This document shows positions 36,713-44,470 of a DNA stretch of 64,000 nt, piece after piece. This stretch comes from Mucilaginibacter jinjuensis (GTDB taxonomy: Bacteria > Bacteroidota > Bacteroidia > Sphingobacteriales > Sphingobacteriaceae). The stretch covers positions 2,542,001 through 2,606,000 of the forward strand of contig NZ_CP117167.1 of the NCBI RefSeq assembly GCF_028596025.1, in the 5' to 3' direction. Both the position numbers and the translations under genes were made by a program. Position 1 is the first letter of the stretch. Every line of letters starts with the position of its first letter. The notes beneath the pieces are model-generated. The model made no database searches. It saw only the letters and a program-made list of their open reading frames with translations, and was not told the origin of the DNA.

Positions 36713-37432
36713 ATGAAAAAAAATAGACTCGTTATTATCGATGATCATTACGATGTGCTCGAACTGCTTAAATACAACTTTATTAAAGAGGGTTATGAGG
36801 TAAAGTTCTTCTTCACAGCAGTGGATGCACTCAAATACATCACCAATGAAAACACCGACCTGGTGGTTACCGATTGGATGCTGCCCGAAATGGATGGCCT
36901 CGAACTCTGCAAAAACCTCAAATTAAGTGCTGCTACGCAGGACATCCCTTTAGTGATGCTTACCGGCAAAAACGACGAGATTGATGCCGTAACAGCCCTC
37001 GAAGTTGGTGCCGATGATTACCTTATTAAGCCTCTGCGCATAAAGGAAATGCTCACGAGGGTTAAAAAGATCCTTCGCCGTAAAGCTGCCGAACAATTGA
37101 TCCCAGCTAAAAATGATGGCAGGGAATTTCTCGAGTTCGGTTCCCTTAAAATAGATCTTATTAGTTATAAGGTGTTTTTGAACGGTGAAGTGCTCGACCT
37201 GACGATGGGCGAGTTTAAACTGTTGGAATTGATTGCCAAATACCCGGGCAAGGTTTTTTCCCGCAATCAGATCATTGAGAAGATAAACGGTCCGCAATAT
37301 TTTGCTACAGAGCGCTCAACGGATGTACAAATCGTGGGTTTGCGTAAAAAGTTAGGCGTTTATAAGGATGCGATAGAAACGGTACGCTCAATAGGGTATC
37401 GCTTTAATAGTAATAAGTTTTTGATGGCGTAG
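36713..37432 (+). CDS. OmpR/PhoB-type response regulator
   Basis: Two-component regulator of 239 aa. The receiver domain has the acidic pair D10-D11, phosphoacceptor D54 (TDWMLPEMDG), T84 and K106. The C-terminal winged helix shows LTMGEFKLLELIAKYPGKVFSRNQI and RSTDVQIVGLRKKLG...VRSIGYRF. I chose the ATG giving MKKNRLVIIDD; an upstream ATG adds 13 unrelated residues. No histidine kinase gene is in the window. Its position between phnN and the phn operon and near Pho-like repeats makes a PhoB role likely but unproven. Confidence 0.92.
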   Translation: MKKNRLVIIDDHYDVLELLKYNFIKEGYEVKFFFTAVDALKYITNENTDLVVTDWMLPEMDGLELCKNLKLSAATQDIPLVMLTGKNDEIDAVTALEVGADDYLIKPLRIKEMLTRVKKILRRKAAEQLIPAKNDGREFLEFGSLKIDLISYKVFLNGEVLDLTMGEFKLLELIAKYPGKVFSRNQIIEKINGPQYFATERSTDVQIVGLRKKLGVYKDAIETVRSIGYRFNSNKFLMA

Positions 37433-37474
37433 AACTTCTCCTTAATATAGATACATGTCTCAGAGAATGTCTTC

Positions 37475-37584
37475 TTTCTACCCTTTGTTAAGGTTAGAAG
37501 TGGTAGCACTGTCCGTGCATTCCCCTAAATTAGGGGAACACTACTGTCTGTGAAACTTGCAAAAACTTTCATAAGGGGTAGAAA
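37475..37584. repeat. Palindromic repeat B, copy 2
   Basis: Inner palindrome TTCCCCTAAATTAGGGGAA (37520-37538) followed by CACTACTGTC, as in copy 1. Outer arms TTTCTACCC and GGGGTAGAAA. Confidence 0.85.
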
Positions 37585-37647
37585 TTTAGGACGATCACAA
37601 TTCGATATGTGCTTTTAATTTCCTTTTTCTATCCTCCTCATCATTCG

Positions 37648-37700
37648 CTAACAAAGCCACGCTAATCGTCTGCTAACAAAACAATATTTCTGCACTAATT
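37648..37700 (+). promoter_or_regulatory. Candidate Pho-box-like repeats ahead of phnG
   Basis: CTAACA at 37648, CTAATC at 37662, CTAACA at 37673 and CTAATT at 37695. The last three are spaced 11 and 22 bp. The unit at 37695 lies 26 bp before the -7 box, where an activator replacing the -33 element would bind. Confidence 0.55.
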
Positions 37701-37720
37701 AAGTGCAAATAATTGCCGGG

Positions 37721-37728
37721 TACTTTTG
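37721..37728 (+). promoter_or_regulatory. Bacteroidetes -7 promoter box of the phn operon
   Basis: TACTTTTG fits TAnnTTTG exactly and lies 19 bp before the phnG start. The preceding GCCGGG is shared with the susC promoter. Confidence 0.7.
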
Positions 37729-37747
37729 AAATAAATAATCGAACCCT

Positions 37748-38167
37748 ATGCAAGATCAGGATTATATACTGTGTGAGTGCGAGTTACAGCCACTCGAAGA
37801 CTTTGTAGTATCCCTCGAGGAAACCGTGGAAGTGAAGCTGGTAAAAGAGCCGGCCATCTGCATGACCATGGTACAGGCAGAAGACTCTGTAGAATTTCAA
37901 CCTTTTTACCTCGGCGAAGCCCTAACCACCGAATGTGAGCTTTTGGTTAACGGTACCCGCGGCATTGGCATTTGCCTGGGCGATGAGCCGGTACGTGCTT
38001 ATTGTATTGCTTTTATGGATGCTTATACACAATTAAAGGATGTGGATATGCAGCCTGTTATAGATTTCCTGTCTAAGCAATCTGACATTATCGAACATAA
38101 TGCGAAGGTAGAGAACGACCTGATCCAACGTACCAAGGTTGACTTTAAACTAATGGAACAAGACTAA
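37748..38167 (+). CDS. phnG: C-P lyase complex subunit PhnG
   Basis: Small subunit of the PhnGHIJ core, 139 aa. With PhnH, PhnI and PhnL it joins a phosphonate to the ribose of ATP, releasing adenine. Typical segments are VKEPAICMTMVQAEDSVEFQPFYLGEALTTECEL and GIGICLGDEPVRAYCIAFMDA. It is the first gene of the operon, with a good promoter box just upstream. The gap to phnH is only 1 bp. Length and motifs are normal for the family. Confidence 0.94.
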   Translation: MQDQDYILCECELQPLEDFVVSLEETVEVKLVKEPAICMTMVQAEDSVEFQPFYLGEALTTECELLVNGTRGIGICLGDEPVRAYCIAFMDAYTQLKDVDMQPVIDFLSKQSDIIEHNAKVENDLIQRTKVDFKLMEQD

Positions 38168-38168
38168 T

Positions 38169-38801
38169 ATGCAAAGCGAAATACTTTACGACGAAATATT
38201 TGATGCCCAGGAGCATTTCCGTTTGATACTGGACAGCATGGCAAGGCCGGGTAAGATCAATGTGATCCCTAACCTGAATATTCAGCCAGCTGAGGGTATC
38301 AATAAGGCAAGTGCATTGATAGGCTTCTCTTTATTAAATACCGATGCCAGTTTTTGTGCTATTGGCGAGTTGAGTTACACTATCGAAGCATTTATTGCCC
38401 TGCACACAGCCGCCAAAATTGAGATGCTGCAAAAGGCAGATTTCGTTTTTGTAAAAGGCAGCCAAAGCAGTGATTTTATAGCCGACCTTAAAACCGGAAC
38501 ACTGCCTTACCCGGAAGATAGCGCAACCATTGTACTGGATGTATTGAATATCAGTGCTGATGAAACAGCCGATTCATTACAGCTTAACTTGAAAGGTCCC
38601 GGCATTAAAACGGTGGAAACGGTATACGTTACCGGTTTAAACCACGCCATTCTGGATGCAGTTAAAGAGCAAAACTTCGAGTTCCCATTAGGTATCGATC
38701 TGATACTGACCGATAAGGAAAACAACATGATCTGCATCCCCCGAAGTAATGATTTTACTTATGAGCTGGCAGAGAACATTAATCAACCTAATTACAATTA
38801 A
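38169..38801 (+). CDS. phnH: C-P lyase complex subunit PhnH
   Basis: Subunit of the PhnGHIJ core, 210 aa. The N terminus IFDAQEHFRLILDSMARPGKI and the C-terminal FPLGIDLILTDKENNMICIPR are the clearest family signatures; the latter is almost the same as in E. coli PhnH. It acts in formation of the ribose-phosphonate triphosphate intermediate. Translation is likely coupled to phnG. No disruption is visible. Confidence 0.95.
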   Translation: MQSEILYDEIFDAQEHFRLILDSMARPGKINVIPNLNIQPAEGINKASALIGFSLLNTDASFCAIGELSYTIEAFIALHTAAKIEMLQKADFVFVKGSQSSDFIADLKTGTLPYPEDSATIVLDVLNISADETADSLQLNLKGPGIKTVETVYVTGLNHAILDAVKEQNFEFPLGIDLILTDKENNMICIPRSNDFTYELAENINQPNYN

Positions 38802-38813
38802 CCAAATTATACC

Positions 38814-39941
38814 ATGGGATACGTTGCAGTAAAAGGCGGTACCGATGCCATACACAACTCACAGCAACTGGTTGAGTTTTACAGGCTGAAGGATGCTACC
38901 ACGCCGCTTGATATTAAACAGATAAGATCGCAAATGCGTATGGCGGTTGATAAGGTGATGGGCGAGGGTGGGGTTTACGCTCCCGAGTATGCTGCCATTG
39001 CCCTTAAACAAGCCGAAGGCGAAGTTTTTGAAGCCGCGTTTATACTAAGAGCTTTCCGCGCCACCTTACAGCGCAAATATTATTCGGAGACGATAAATAC
39101 CCGCGAGATGTTTGTGAAACGCAAAATCTCAGCATCGTTCCGCGAAATTCCGGGTGGTCAAATTCTCGGCCCAACCCGCGATTACACCCAACGCATTTTG
39201 GATACAACAAAAGCTTTTGAAGATCAGGAAGCGATCCAGAAATTCCTCACCGAATTTACCAAAGGCATTAAAACTGATAACCTGGCCGAGATCACCACCT
39301 TCGCCAAAGTGATCGACCTGTTGAAGAACGAAGGGTTGTTAAAACCTATCGACCCATCAGAAGACCGTATCCTGAAAGATATTACCCGCGAGGCGATCAA
39401 ATTTCCTGCACCACGTTCGGCAAGGTTACAAATGCTGGCTCGTGCTGAAACCGGAGGCCTAATGGCTCTGGGGTATGCCAGCATGCGCGGCTTCGGCAGC
39501 GTGCACCCAACCGTGGGTGAGCTGAGGTATGGCACCGTGCAGGTAAAAGTAAAAGATGCCACTGGCCGTTCGCGCTATATCGGCAAAATTGAAGTTACCG
39601 AGGCTGAAACCATTTCGACAGGCAAAAGGGTTAAAAAGAAAGTGCCGCCATACTATACTATTGGTTACGGTTTATGCTTCGGCCAAAACGATACCAAGGT
39701 TATTTGTATGGGCATACTGGACACTGCTATGCGCACGCCTGATGTTAACTCACCGGCCAACGACCAGGAATTTGTACTGTACCATACCGAAGGCATCGAA
39801 TCAATGGGTTTTGTAAACCACCTCAAGTTGCCGCACTATGTAACGTTCCAGTCGGGTTTAAAAAATACCCGTGCCGCTATTGAGCGCAGTGCAGAGAAGC
39901 CTACCGAACAAGTTCAATCACCTCAATTACAAACCGTATAA
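38814..39941 (+). CDS. phnI: C-P lyase complex subunit PhnI
   Basis: Nucleosidase-type subunit of 375 aa. Together with PhnGHL it displaces adenine from ATP to attach the phosphonate to ribose. The start YVAVKGGTDAI, the ALKQAEGEVFEAAFILRAFRATL segment and the C-terminal NHLKLPHYVTFQ are strongly conserved. His336 and His341 in the last segment match the two His near the zinc site at the PhnI-PhnJ interface of the E. coli complex. PhnI thus keeps its active-site features although the PhnJ partner has lost its cysteines. Confidence 0.96.
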   Translation: MGYVAVKGGTDAIHNSQQLVEFYRLKDATTPLDIKQIRSQMRMAVDKVMGEGGVYAPEYAAIALKQAEGEVFEAAFILRAFRATLQRKYYSETINTREMFVKRKISASFREIPGGQILGPTRDYTQRILDTTKAFEDQEAIQKFLTEFTKGIKTDNLAEITTFAKVIDLLKNEGLLKPIDPSEDRILKDITREAIKFPAPRSARLQMLARAETGGLMALGYASMRGFGSVHPTVGELRYGTVQVKVKDATGRSRYIGKIEVTEAETISTGKRVKKKVPPYYTIGYGLCFGQNDTKVICMGILDTAMRTPDVNSPANDQEFVLYHTEGIESMGFVNHLKLPHYVTFQSGLKNTRAAIERSAEKPTEQVQSPQLQTV

Positions 39942-39943
39942 CA

Positions 39944-40840
39944 ATGGTTGAAAATATAAAGTACGCCAACAAGTACAACTTTGCCTTTATTGATGAGGCC
40001 ACTAAAAAAGAGATCAGGCGCAAGCTGTTAAAGGCTGTGGCTATCCCCGGTTACCAGGTTCCGTATTCATCGCCAGAGATGCCGATTGCAAGGGGATGGG
40101 GTACAGGGGGCTTACACGTAACCCTGGCTGTTATTGGTCGTAAGGATATATTTAAAATTATCGACCAGGGCAGCGATGCCAGCGTTAACGCCTGCAACCT
40201 GCGCGAGTTTGTGCATCAGATGACCAACGTACAAACCACTTACGATACGGCAGAAGCCACCCTGATACAAACCCGCCACCGCATCACCGAAGAGGAACTG
40301 ACCGAAGACCAGATCTTCGTATACCAGGTACCGCAACCCGAACCTTTGCGTAGTGTAGAGCGTTACGAAAACCGCACCCGCCAAATGCACGGCGAGGCAG
40401 ACTACGCTAAAATGTGGGTATCACTATACGAATCATTTGTGCGCGATGGTGATATTATGCTGGGTGCCGGCTACCCGGTAAAAGTGAACAAGCGTTACAT
40501 TATGGCGCCATCGCCTATACCTAAATGGGATGTGCCGAACCTGAACCAATCTAAAGCCTTGCACTTGTTTGGCGCTGGCCGCGAGAAAAGGCTGTACGCT
40601 GTGCCGCCGTACACCACTGTTGAACCGCTGGAATTTGAAGATATAAAATTCCATACCGAAAACTTTGCCGGTACTGAATGCTATAAAACAGGTTATAAAA
40701 AAGCCTTTTTAGATGAGTTGTATTTTGATGATGGGTCGAAGCATTTCATCATCAACGATAGTAACTTCCTCGATAAGCTCGAAGGCAAAGCGTCGCCTAA
40801 ACAACACGAAAACAAATACATCAACCAACTGGAATCATGA
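39944..40840 (+). CDS. phnJ: PhnJ homologue (C-P lyase subunit) lacking three of four cluster cysteines
   Basis: Protein of 298 aa that aligns along its length with PhnJ, the radical SAM subunit that breaks the C-P bond. Conserved parts include KAVAIPGYQVP (Gly36 equals the proposed glycyl-radical Gly32 of E. coli), GWGTGG, DATLIQTRHRI-like, FQVPxPEPLR-like and LFGAGREKRLYAVPP. The motif CX2CX21CX5C (Cys241, 244, 266, 272 in E. coli) here reads Cys246, Thr249, Ile270 and Leu276, with one residue deleted between. Only one other Cys (in NACNLR) exists in the whole protein. A [4Fe-4S] cluster and the catalytic thiol are therefore not expected. The frame is intact and tightly packed between phnI and phnK. 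Confidence 0.93.
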   Translation: MVENIKYANKYNFAFIDEATKKEIRRKLLKAVAIPGYQVPYSSPEMPIARGWGTGGLHVTLAVIGRKDIFKIIDQGSDASVNACNLREFVHQMTNVQTTYDTAEATLIQTRHRITEEELTEDQIFVYQVPQPEPLRSVERYENRTRQMHGEADYAKMWVSLYESFVRDGDIMLGAGYPVKVNKRYIMAPSPIPKWDVPNLNQSKALHLFGAGREKRLYAVPPYTTVEPLEFEDIKFHTENFAGTECYKTGYKKAFLDELYFDDGSKHFIINDSNFLDKLEGKASPKQHENKYINQLES

Positions 40841-41685
40841 GCCGTAATGCCGATAACTGGTTGCTGCGCGTAACCAACCTCACCAAAATTTACGGTGAAC
40901 CCAATGAAAATACCATAGCCCTAACCGGCCCCGAATTTAACTCTAACATTTGCCCCGAAACGGATAGTATTGTGGCTTGTGCCGATATCAGCTTCGATCT
41001 TTACCCCGGTGAAGTGCTGGGTATAGTAGGCGAGAGCGGCTCGGGCAAAAGTACGGTGGTTAAGCTGCTTTACTTCGATATGGAGAAAACCGGCGGTGCT
41101 GCCTGGTTAAAACCTTATGCCGATGGCAATATAGAAATGTTGAGCGAATCGAACCAGAAGAAACGCTTTATCCGCAATAACCTGATGGGTATGGTTTACC
41201 AGAACCCACGTGATGGCCTGAACTTCAACTTTACATCGGGCGGTAATATTGCCGAAAAGCTGATTATGGCAGGCAATTACCACGTTGGCGAAATCCGCGA
41301 ACGCGCATCTGATCTGTTGACTAAAACCGAAGTGCCGGTACTGCGTATGGATGATCGCCCGGCTAATTTTAGTGGTGGTATGCAACAACGTGTGCAGATT
41401 TCAAAGGCTATTGCCAATAACCCGCCATTATTGTTTTTGGATGAAGTTACTACCGGTCTGGATGTATCGGTACAGGCTAAGGTGCTGGATCTGATCCGCG
41501 AGTTGCAGCAGGATCTGGGTATCGCCATGATCGTGGTATCGCATGATCTGTCGGTGATCCGTATGCTAACTGATCGTACCATCGTGATGAAGAACGGACG
41601 CATTGTAGAAAGTGGTTTAACCGACCAGATTTTACAAGATCCACAGCACGAATATTCACAGCTGCTTGTCAGCTCATTGCTTTAA
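40837..41685 (+). CDS. phnK: Phosphonate C-P lyase system ATPase PhnK
   Basis: ABC-type ATPase of 282 aa that docks on the PhnGHIJ core. Walker A is G65-ESGSGKST, signature FSGGMQQR, Walker B LLFLDEVTTGLD (Val where Pro is usual). An insert at about residues 21-48 (EPNENTIALTGPE ... NICPETDSIVAC) is absent from E. coli PhnK and looks like a worn-down metal knuckle with Cys39 and Cys48 left. It overlaps phnJ by 4 bp. No membrane domain is associated, so it is not a transporter part. Confidence 0.93.
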   Translation: MSRNADNWLLRVTNLTKIYGEPNENTIALTGPEFNSNICPETDSIVACADISFDLYPGEVLGIVGESGSGKSTVVKLLYFDMEKTGGAAWLKPYADGNIEMLSESNQKKRFIRNNLMGMVYQNPRDGLNFNFTSGGNIAEKLIMAGNYHVGEIRERASDLLTKTEVPVLRMDDRPANFSGGMQQRVQISKAIANNPPLLFLDEVTTGLDVSVQAKVLDLIRELQQDLGIAMIVVSHDLSVIRMLTDRTIVMKNGRIVESGLTDQILQDPQHEYSQLLVSSLL

Positions 41686-41706
41686 ACCTTAACAATTACC
41701 ACGTAT

Positions 41707-42423
41707 ATGAACATACTGGAAGTTACTAATTTAAGTAAGGATTTTAACCTGCATATTTTAAACAATAAGCGGATCGAAGCCCTTAAAAATATCAATTTCA
41801 CCATGCAGGAAGGTGAGATTATCGGGTTAACCGGTAAATCGGGTTCGGGTAAATCGAGTTTGATGAAATGCATCTATCGCACCTACCTGGCTTCGAGCGG
41901 TGAGATCATTTACCTATCGCGAGAAGGAGCGATTGACCTGGTAAAAGCCGACGATCACCGCATTATCGATCTGCGTAAAAACGAGATCACATACTGCTCT
42001 CAGTTTCTAAGCGTGATACCGCGCGTATCTGCTGTTGATGTGGTTTGCGAAAACCTTTTCCGGGTAGAAAAAGATAAAGACCATGCCCGCAGTCAGGCAA
42101 AAATAATGCTGGAGCAACTGGGCCTGCCTTACGAGTTATGGGATGCTTTCCCGGTAACATTTAGCGGTGGCGAGCAGCAGCGTATTAACGTGGCCCGCGC
42201 TATCATAGCTAAACCGCGTTTTTTACTCATCGACGAACCTACTGCATCGCTTGATGCTAAAACCAAAGATGTGGTGGTTGATATGATCCTGCAACTGAAA
42301 GCCGAAGGTACATCTGTACTGGTGATCTCGCATGACGAGTACACGCTTGAACGCCTATGCGACCGCCGCATCGACTTAAAATTTGGTGAAATAATATCTG
42401 AAGAACTGGCTACAAACCAATAA
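41707..42423 (+). CDS. phnL: Phosphonate C-P lyase system protein PhnL
   Basis: ABC-type ATPase of 238 aa, needed for the first step of the C-P lyase pathway. Walker A GKSGSGKSS, signature FSGGEQQRINVARA and Walker B FLLIDEPTASLD are all intact. Family-typical is the QFLSVIPRVSAVDVV region. It follows phnK after 21 bp and precedes phnM by 2 bp. Length is close to the E. coli protein. Confidence 0.94.
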   Translation: MNILEVTNLSKDFNLHILNNKRIEALKNINFTMQEGEIIGLTGKSGSGKSSLMKCIYRTYLASSGEIIYLSREGAIDLVKADDHRIIDLRKNEITYCSQFLSVIPRVSAVDVVCENLFRVEKDKDHARSQAKIMLEQLGLPYELWDAFPVTFSGGEQQRINVARAIIAKPRFLLIDEPTASLDAKTKDVVVDMILQLKAEGTSVLVISHDEYTLERLCDRRIDLKFGEIISEELATNQ

Positions 42424-42425
42424 AA

Positions 42426-43619
42426 ATGAACTCATTTATCATTTATAACGCAACGATAATAACACCCAATGAGGTGATTGAGAAAGCCTCTTTACTGGTA
42501 GAAGACGGCGTAATTGCAAGTATCGACAGGGCAAATATCCTGTCGGATAACGACTGCGATCTGATTGATGCCCAGGGTGCTATGCTGATGCCCGGCATTA
42601 TTGATATCCATACCGATGCGCTTGATGCCGAGATCATTCCCCGCCCGGGTGCCGATATCCCGGTGGCTATTGCCTTTCGCGAGTTGGAGCGTAAAATGAG
42701 CGGCTGTGGTTTTACTACTGTTTATCATTCCCTGCACATGGGCTATGAGGTTGCCGAACTGCATTCTCGCAGTAAATATACCCGCAGCGAGGTTTTTGAT
42801 ACGGTGCACAGATCATCAATCGGCCAAACATTGTTGAATAATAAGATCCACCTGCGTTATGAGTTATCAGGGGTATATTCTTATGATGCCGTTATTGAGC
42901 TGATTGATAAAGGTTACGTATCCATGCTTTCTGTAATGGACCATACTCCCGGCCAGGGCCAATACCCTAAACCTGTATTTATGGCTCAAATGCTGAAACA
43001 GGGTAAAACAGAAGAGCAGGCTTTAGAAGAATATGAAGAACGCATATCACGCCCAAAAATAAGCGGCGAAAAGCTGGAAGCCTTAATTCAACATGCGGTT
43101 AAAAAAGGTATTGCTGTGGCTTCGCACGATGATGATACGGTTGAAAAAGTAAACCTGATGCATGGCATGGGTGTAAACATCTGCGAGTTCCCGATCAATT
43201 TAGAGACTGCAGAACACGCTATTAATCTGGGTATGCACGTAGTTGGCGGCGCATCAAACATATTACGCGGTGGCTCGCTAACCGGCAATGCCAGCATGAC
43301 TGAAGCCGTTACCAAAGGTGTGGTTGATACTTTGTGTTCAGATTATTATCCACCTGCTATCCTGCACTCTATATTTAAATTGCACCAGCAGGAAGGTTTA
43401 ACCTTGCCTGATGCTGTAAAACTGGCATCGCTGCACCCAGCCAAAGCCGCAGGTATTGGCAACCAAACAGGTAGCATTGAAGAAGGCAAAGATGCCGATT
43501 TGCTGATTGTGCGAATGGTTGATAATATCCCGATGGTTACGCATACCATTGTGCGGGGTAATGTGGTATCGCAAGCTGCGCTTAAGGCACCCGAAGAAAA
43601 GTTTCAAACTGCATTTTAA
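42426..43619 (+). CDS. phnM: Ribose-phosphonate triphosphate diphosphatase PhnM
   Basis: Amidohydrolase-fold enzyme of 397 aa that removes diphosphate from the ribose-phosphonate triphosphate. The first metal motif is IDIHTDALDAEIIPRPGAD. ASHDDDTVEKV and DTLCSDYYPPAIL carry further ligands. GSIEEGKDADLLIV ends the small domain. This is the copy that stands in the normal place after phnL. A second PhnM-like gene lies further down the operon. Confidence 0.95.
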   Translation: MNSFIIYNATIITPNEVIEKASLLVEDGVIASIDRANILSDNDCDLIDAQGAMLMPGIIDIHTDALDAEIIPRPGADIPVAIAFRELERKMSGCGFTTVYHSLHMGYEVAELHSRSKYTRSEVFDTVHRSSIGQTLLNNKIHLRYELSGVYSYDAVIELIDKGYVSMLSVMDHTPGQGQYPKPVFMAQMLKQGKTEEQALEEYEERISRPKISGEKLEALIQHAVKKGIAVASHDDDTVEKVNLMHGMGVNICEFPINLETAEHAINLGMHVVGGASNILRGGSLTGNASMTEAVTKGVVDTLCSDYYPPAILHSIFKLHQQEGLTLPDAVKLASLHPAKAAGIGNQTGSIEEGKDADLLIVRMVDNIPMVTHTIVRGNVVSQAALKAPEEKFQTAF

Positions 43620-43620
43620 T

Positions 43621-44457
43621 ATGATGTACGCAAACGAAGCTAAAATGGTAAGCAATGAAGTGAGGGTACGCGAACTGGCCTTCCATGCTTACAACCAAAG
43701 GCAAAACTTCGAAGTTTCGGCCGAAAGGATTATGGAAAGTGCCACTAAAGCCAAACCTGCGGGTAACTTTAGTTTTGATGGACGTAACTGGGTACCCAAT
43801 GAGTATATGGGTTACGCCGTAGTTTCCATGCTAAATGCCAACCCAGGCAATGAAGAACTATCGAAGTATTTAACAGAGATTCAGGCTTCATTAAATGAAA
43901 ACCTGCAGCCAGTTAATGGTTTCTATATGCTGCCGCCCGAGAGCTTCCACCAAACCGTAGCTAATACTTTATCTGATGGCCGGTTTAAGGCAAATATCCT
44001 TAATGCCGGTATCGAACCTGAGTATCCTGATATGGTGAAAAGTGCTTTCGATAAAATAGCTGTGAGCCGTTTGCAAAACCCCATTAAAATGCGTGCTGCC
44101 GGATTAAGCGTTTTTGGTACTGCTATTGGCATGCTTTTTACGTTTGATAACGAGGCCGATTATAACCGCATCCTGCGTTTTAGAGCAGGATTGTATGATG
44201 ATACAAAACTGGCGGGCCTTGATGTAAAAATGACCCGTCCTATTATCGGGCATATTACGCTGGCTTACATCGAACAAAAGCTCAATAAAAATCAGAAAGA
44301 ATACCTGGCCACTATTATTAATGAGATTAATGAGGATGTACGGTCTAAAAATAAAAAGAATTACTTCCTGATCTCTAATACAGGTTTGCGCCGTTACGAT
44401 CATCTGGCCGAGTTTTGTAATGCCGATAACTACCCGGTATATCAATTTACCATCTAA
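43621..44457 (+). CDS. 2H-phosphoesterase-like protein in the phn operon
   Basis: Protein of 278 aa with two HxT motifs about 100 residues apart: H110-Q-T112 in ESFHQTVAN and H211-I-T213 in IGHITLAY. This pair defines the 2H phosphoesterase superfamily, whose members open cyclic phosphodiesters. It follows phnM by one base; the start is the first of two adjacent ATG codons. PhnP, which opens the ribose cyclic phosphate in E. coli, is missing from the window, so this protein is a good substitute candidate. DUF1045 proteins of proteobacterial phn operons are also 2H-like, but the sequence here differs. Function inferred from motif and place. Confidence 0.75.
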   Translation: MMYANEAKMVSNEVRVRELAFHAYNQRQNFEVSAERIMESATKAKPAGNFSFDGRNWVPNEYMGYAVVSMLNANPGNEELSKYLTEIQASLNENLQPVNGFYMLPPESFHQTVANTLSDGRFKANILNAGIEPEYPDMVKSAFDKIAVSRLQNPIKMRAAGLSVFGTAIGMLFTFDNEADYNRILRFRAGLYDDTKLAGLDVKMTRPIIGHITLAYIEQKLNKNQKEYLATIINEINEDVRSKNKKNYFLISNTGLRRYDHLAEFCNADNYPVYQFTI

Positions 44458-44470
44458 TAAACACCTACCT

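Noticed and set aside
39944..40840. Frameshift or sequencing error as cause of the missing PhnJ cysteines
   Set aside because: The residues around the changed positions (FLDELYFDD, NDSNF) still align in frame with the family and the stop is at the usual place. Three separate substitutions would be needed, so a single error is unlikely.
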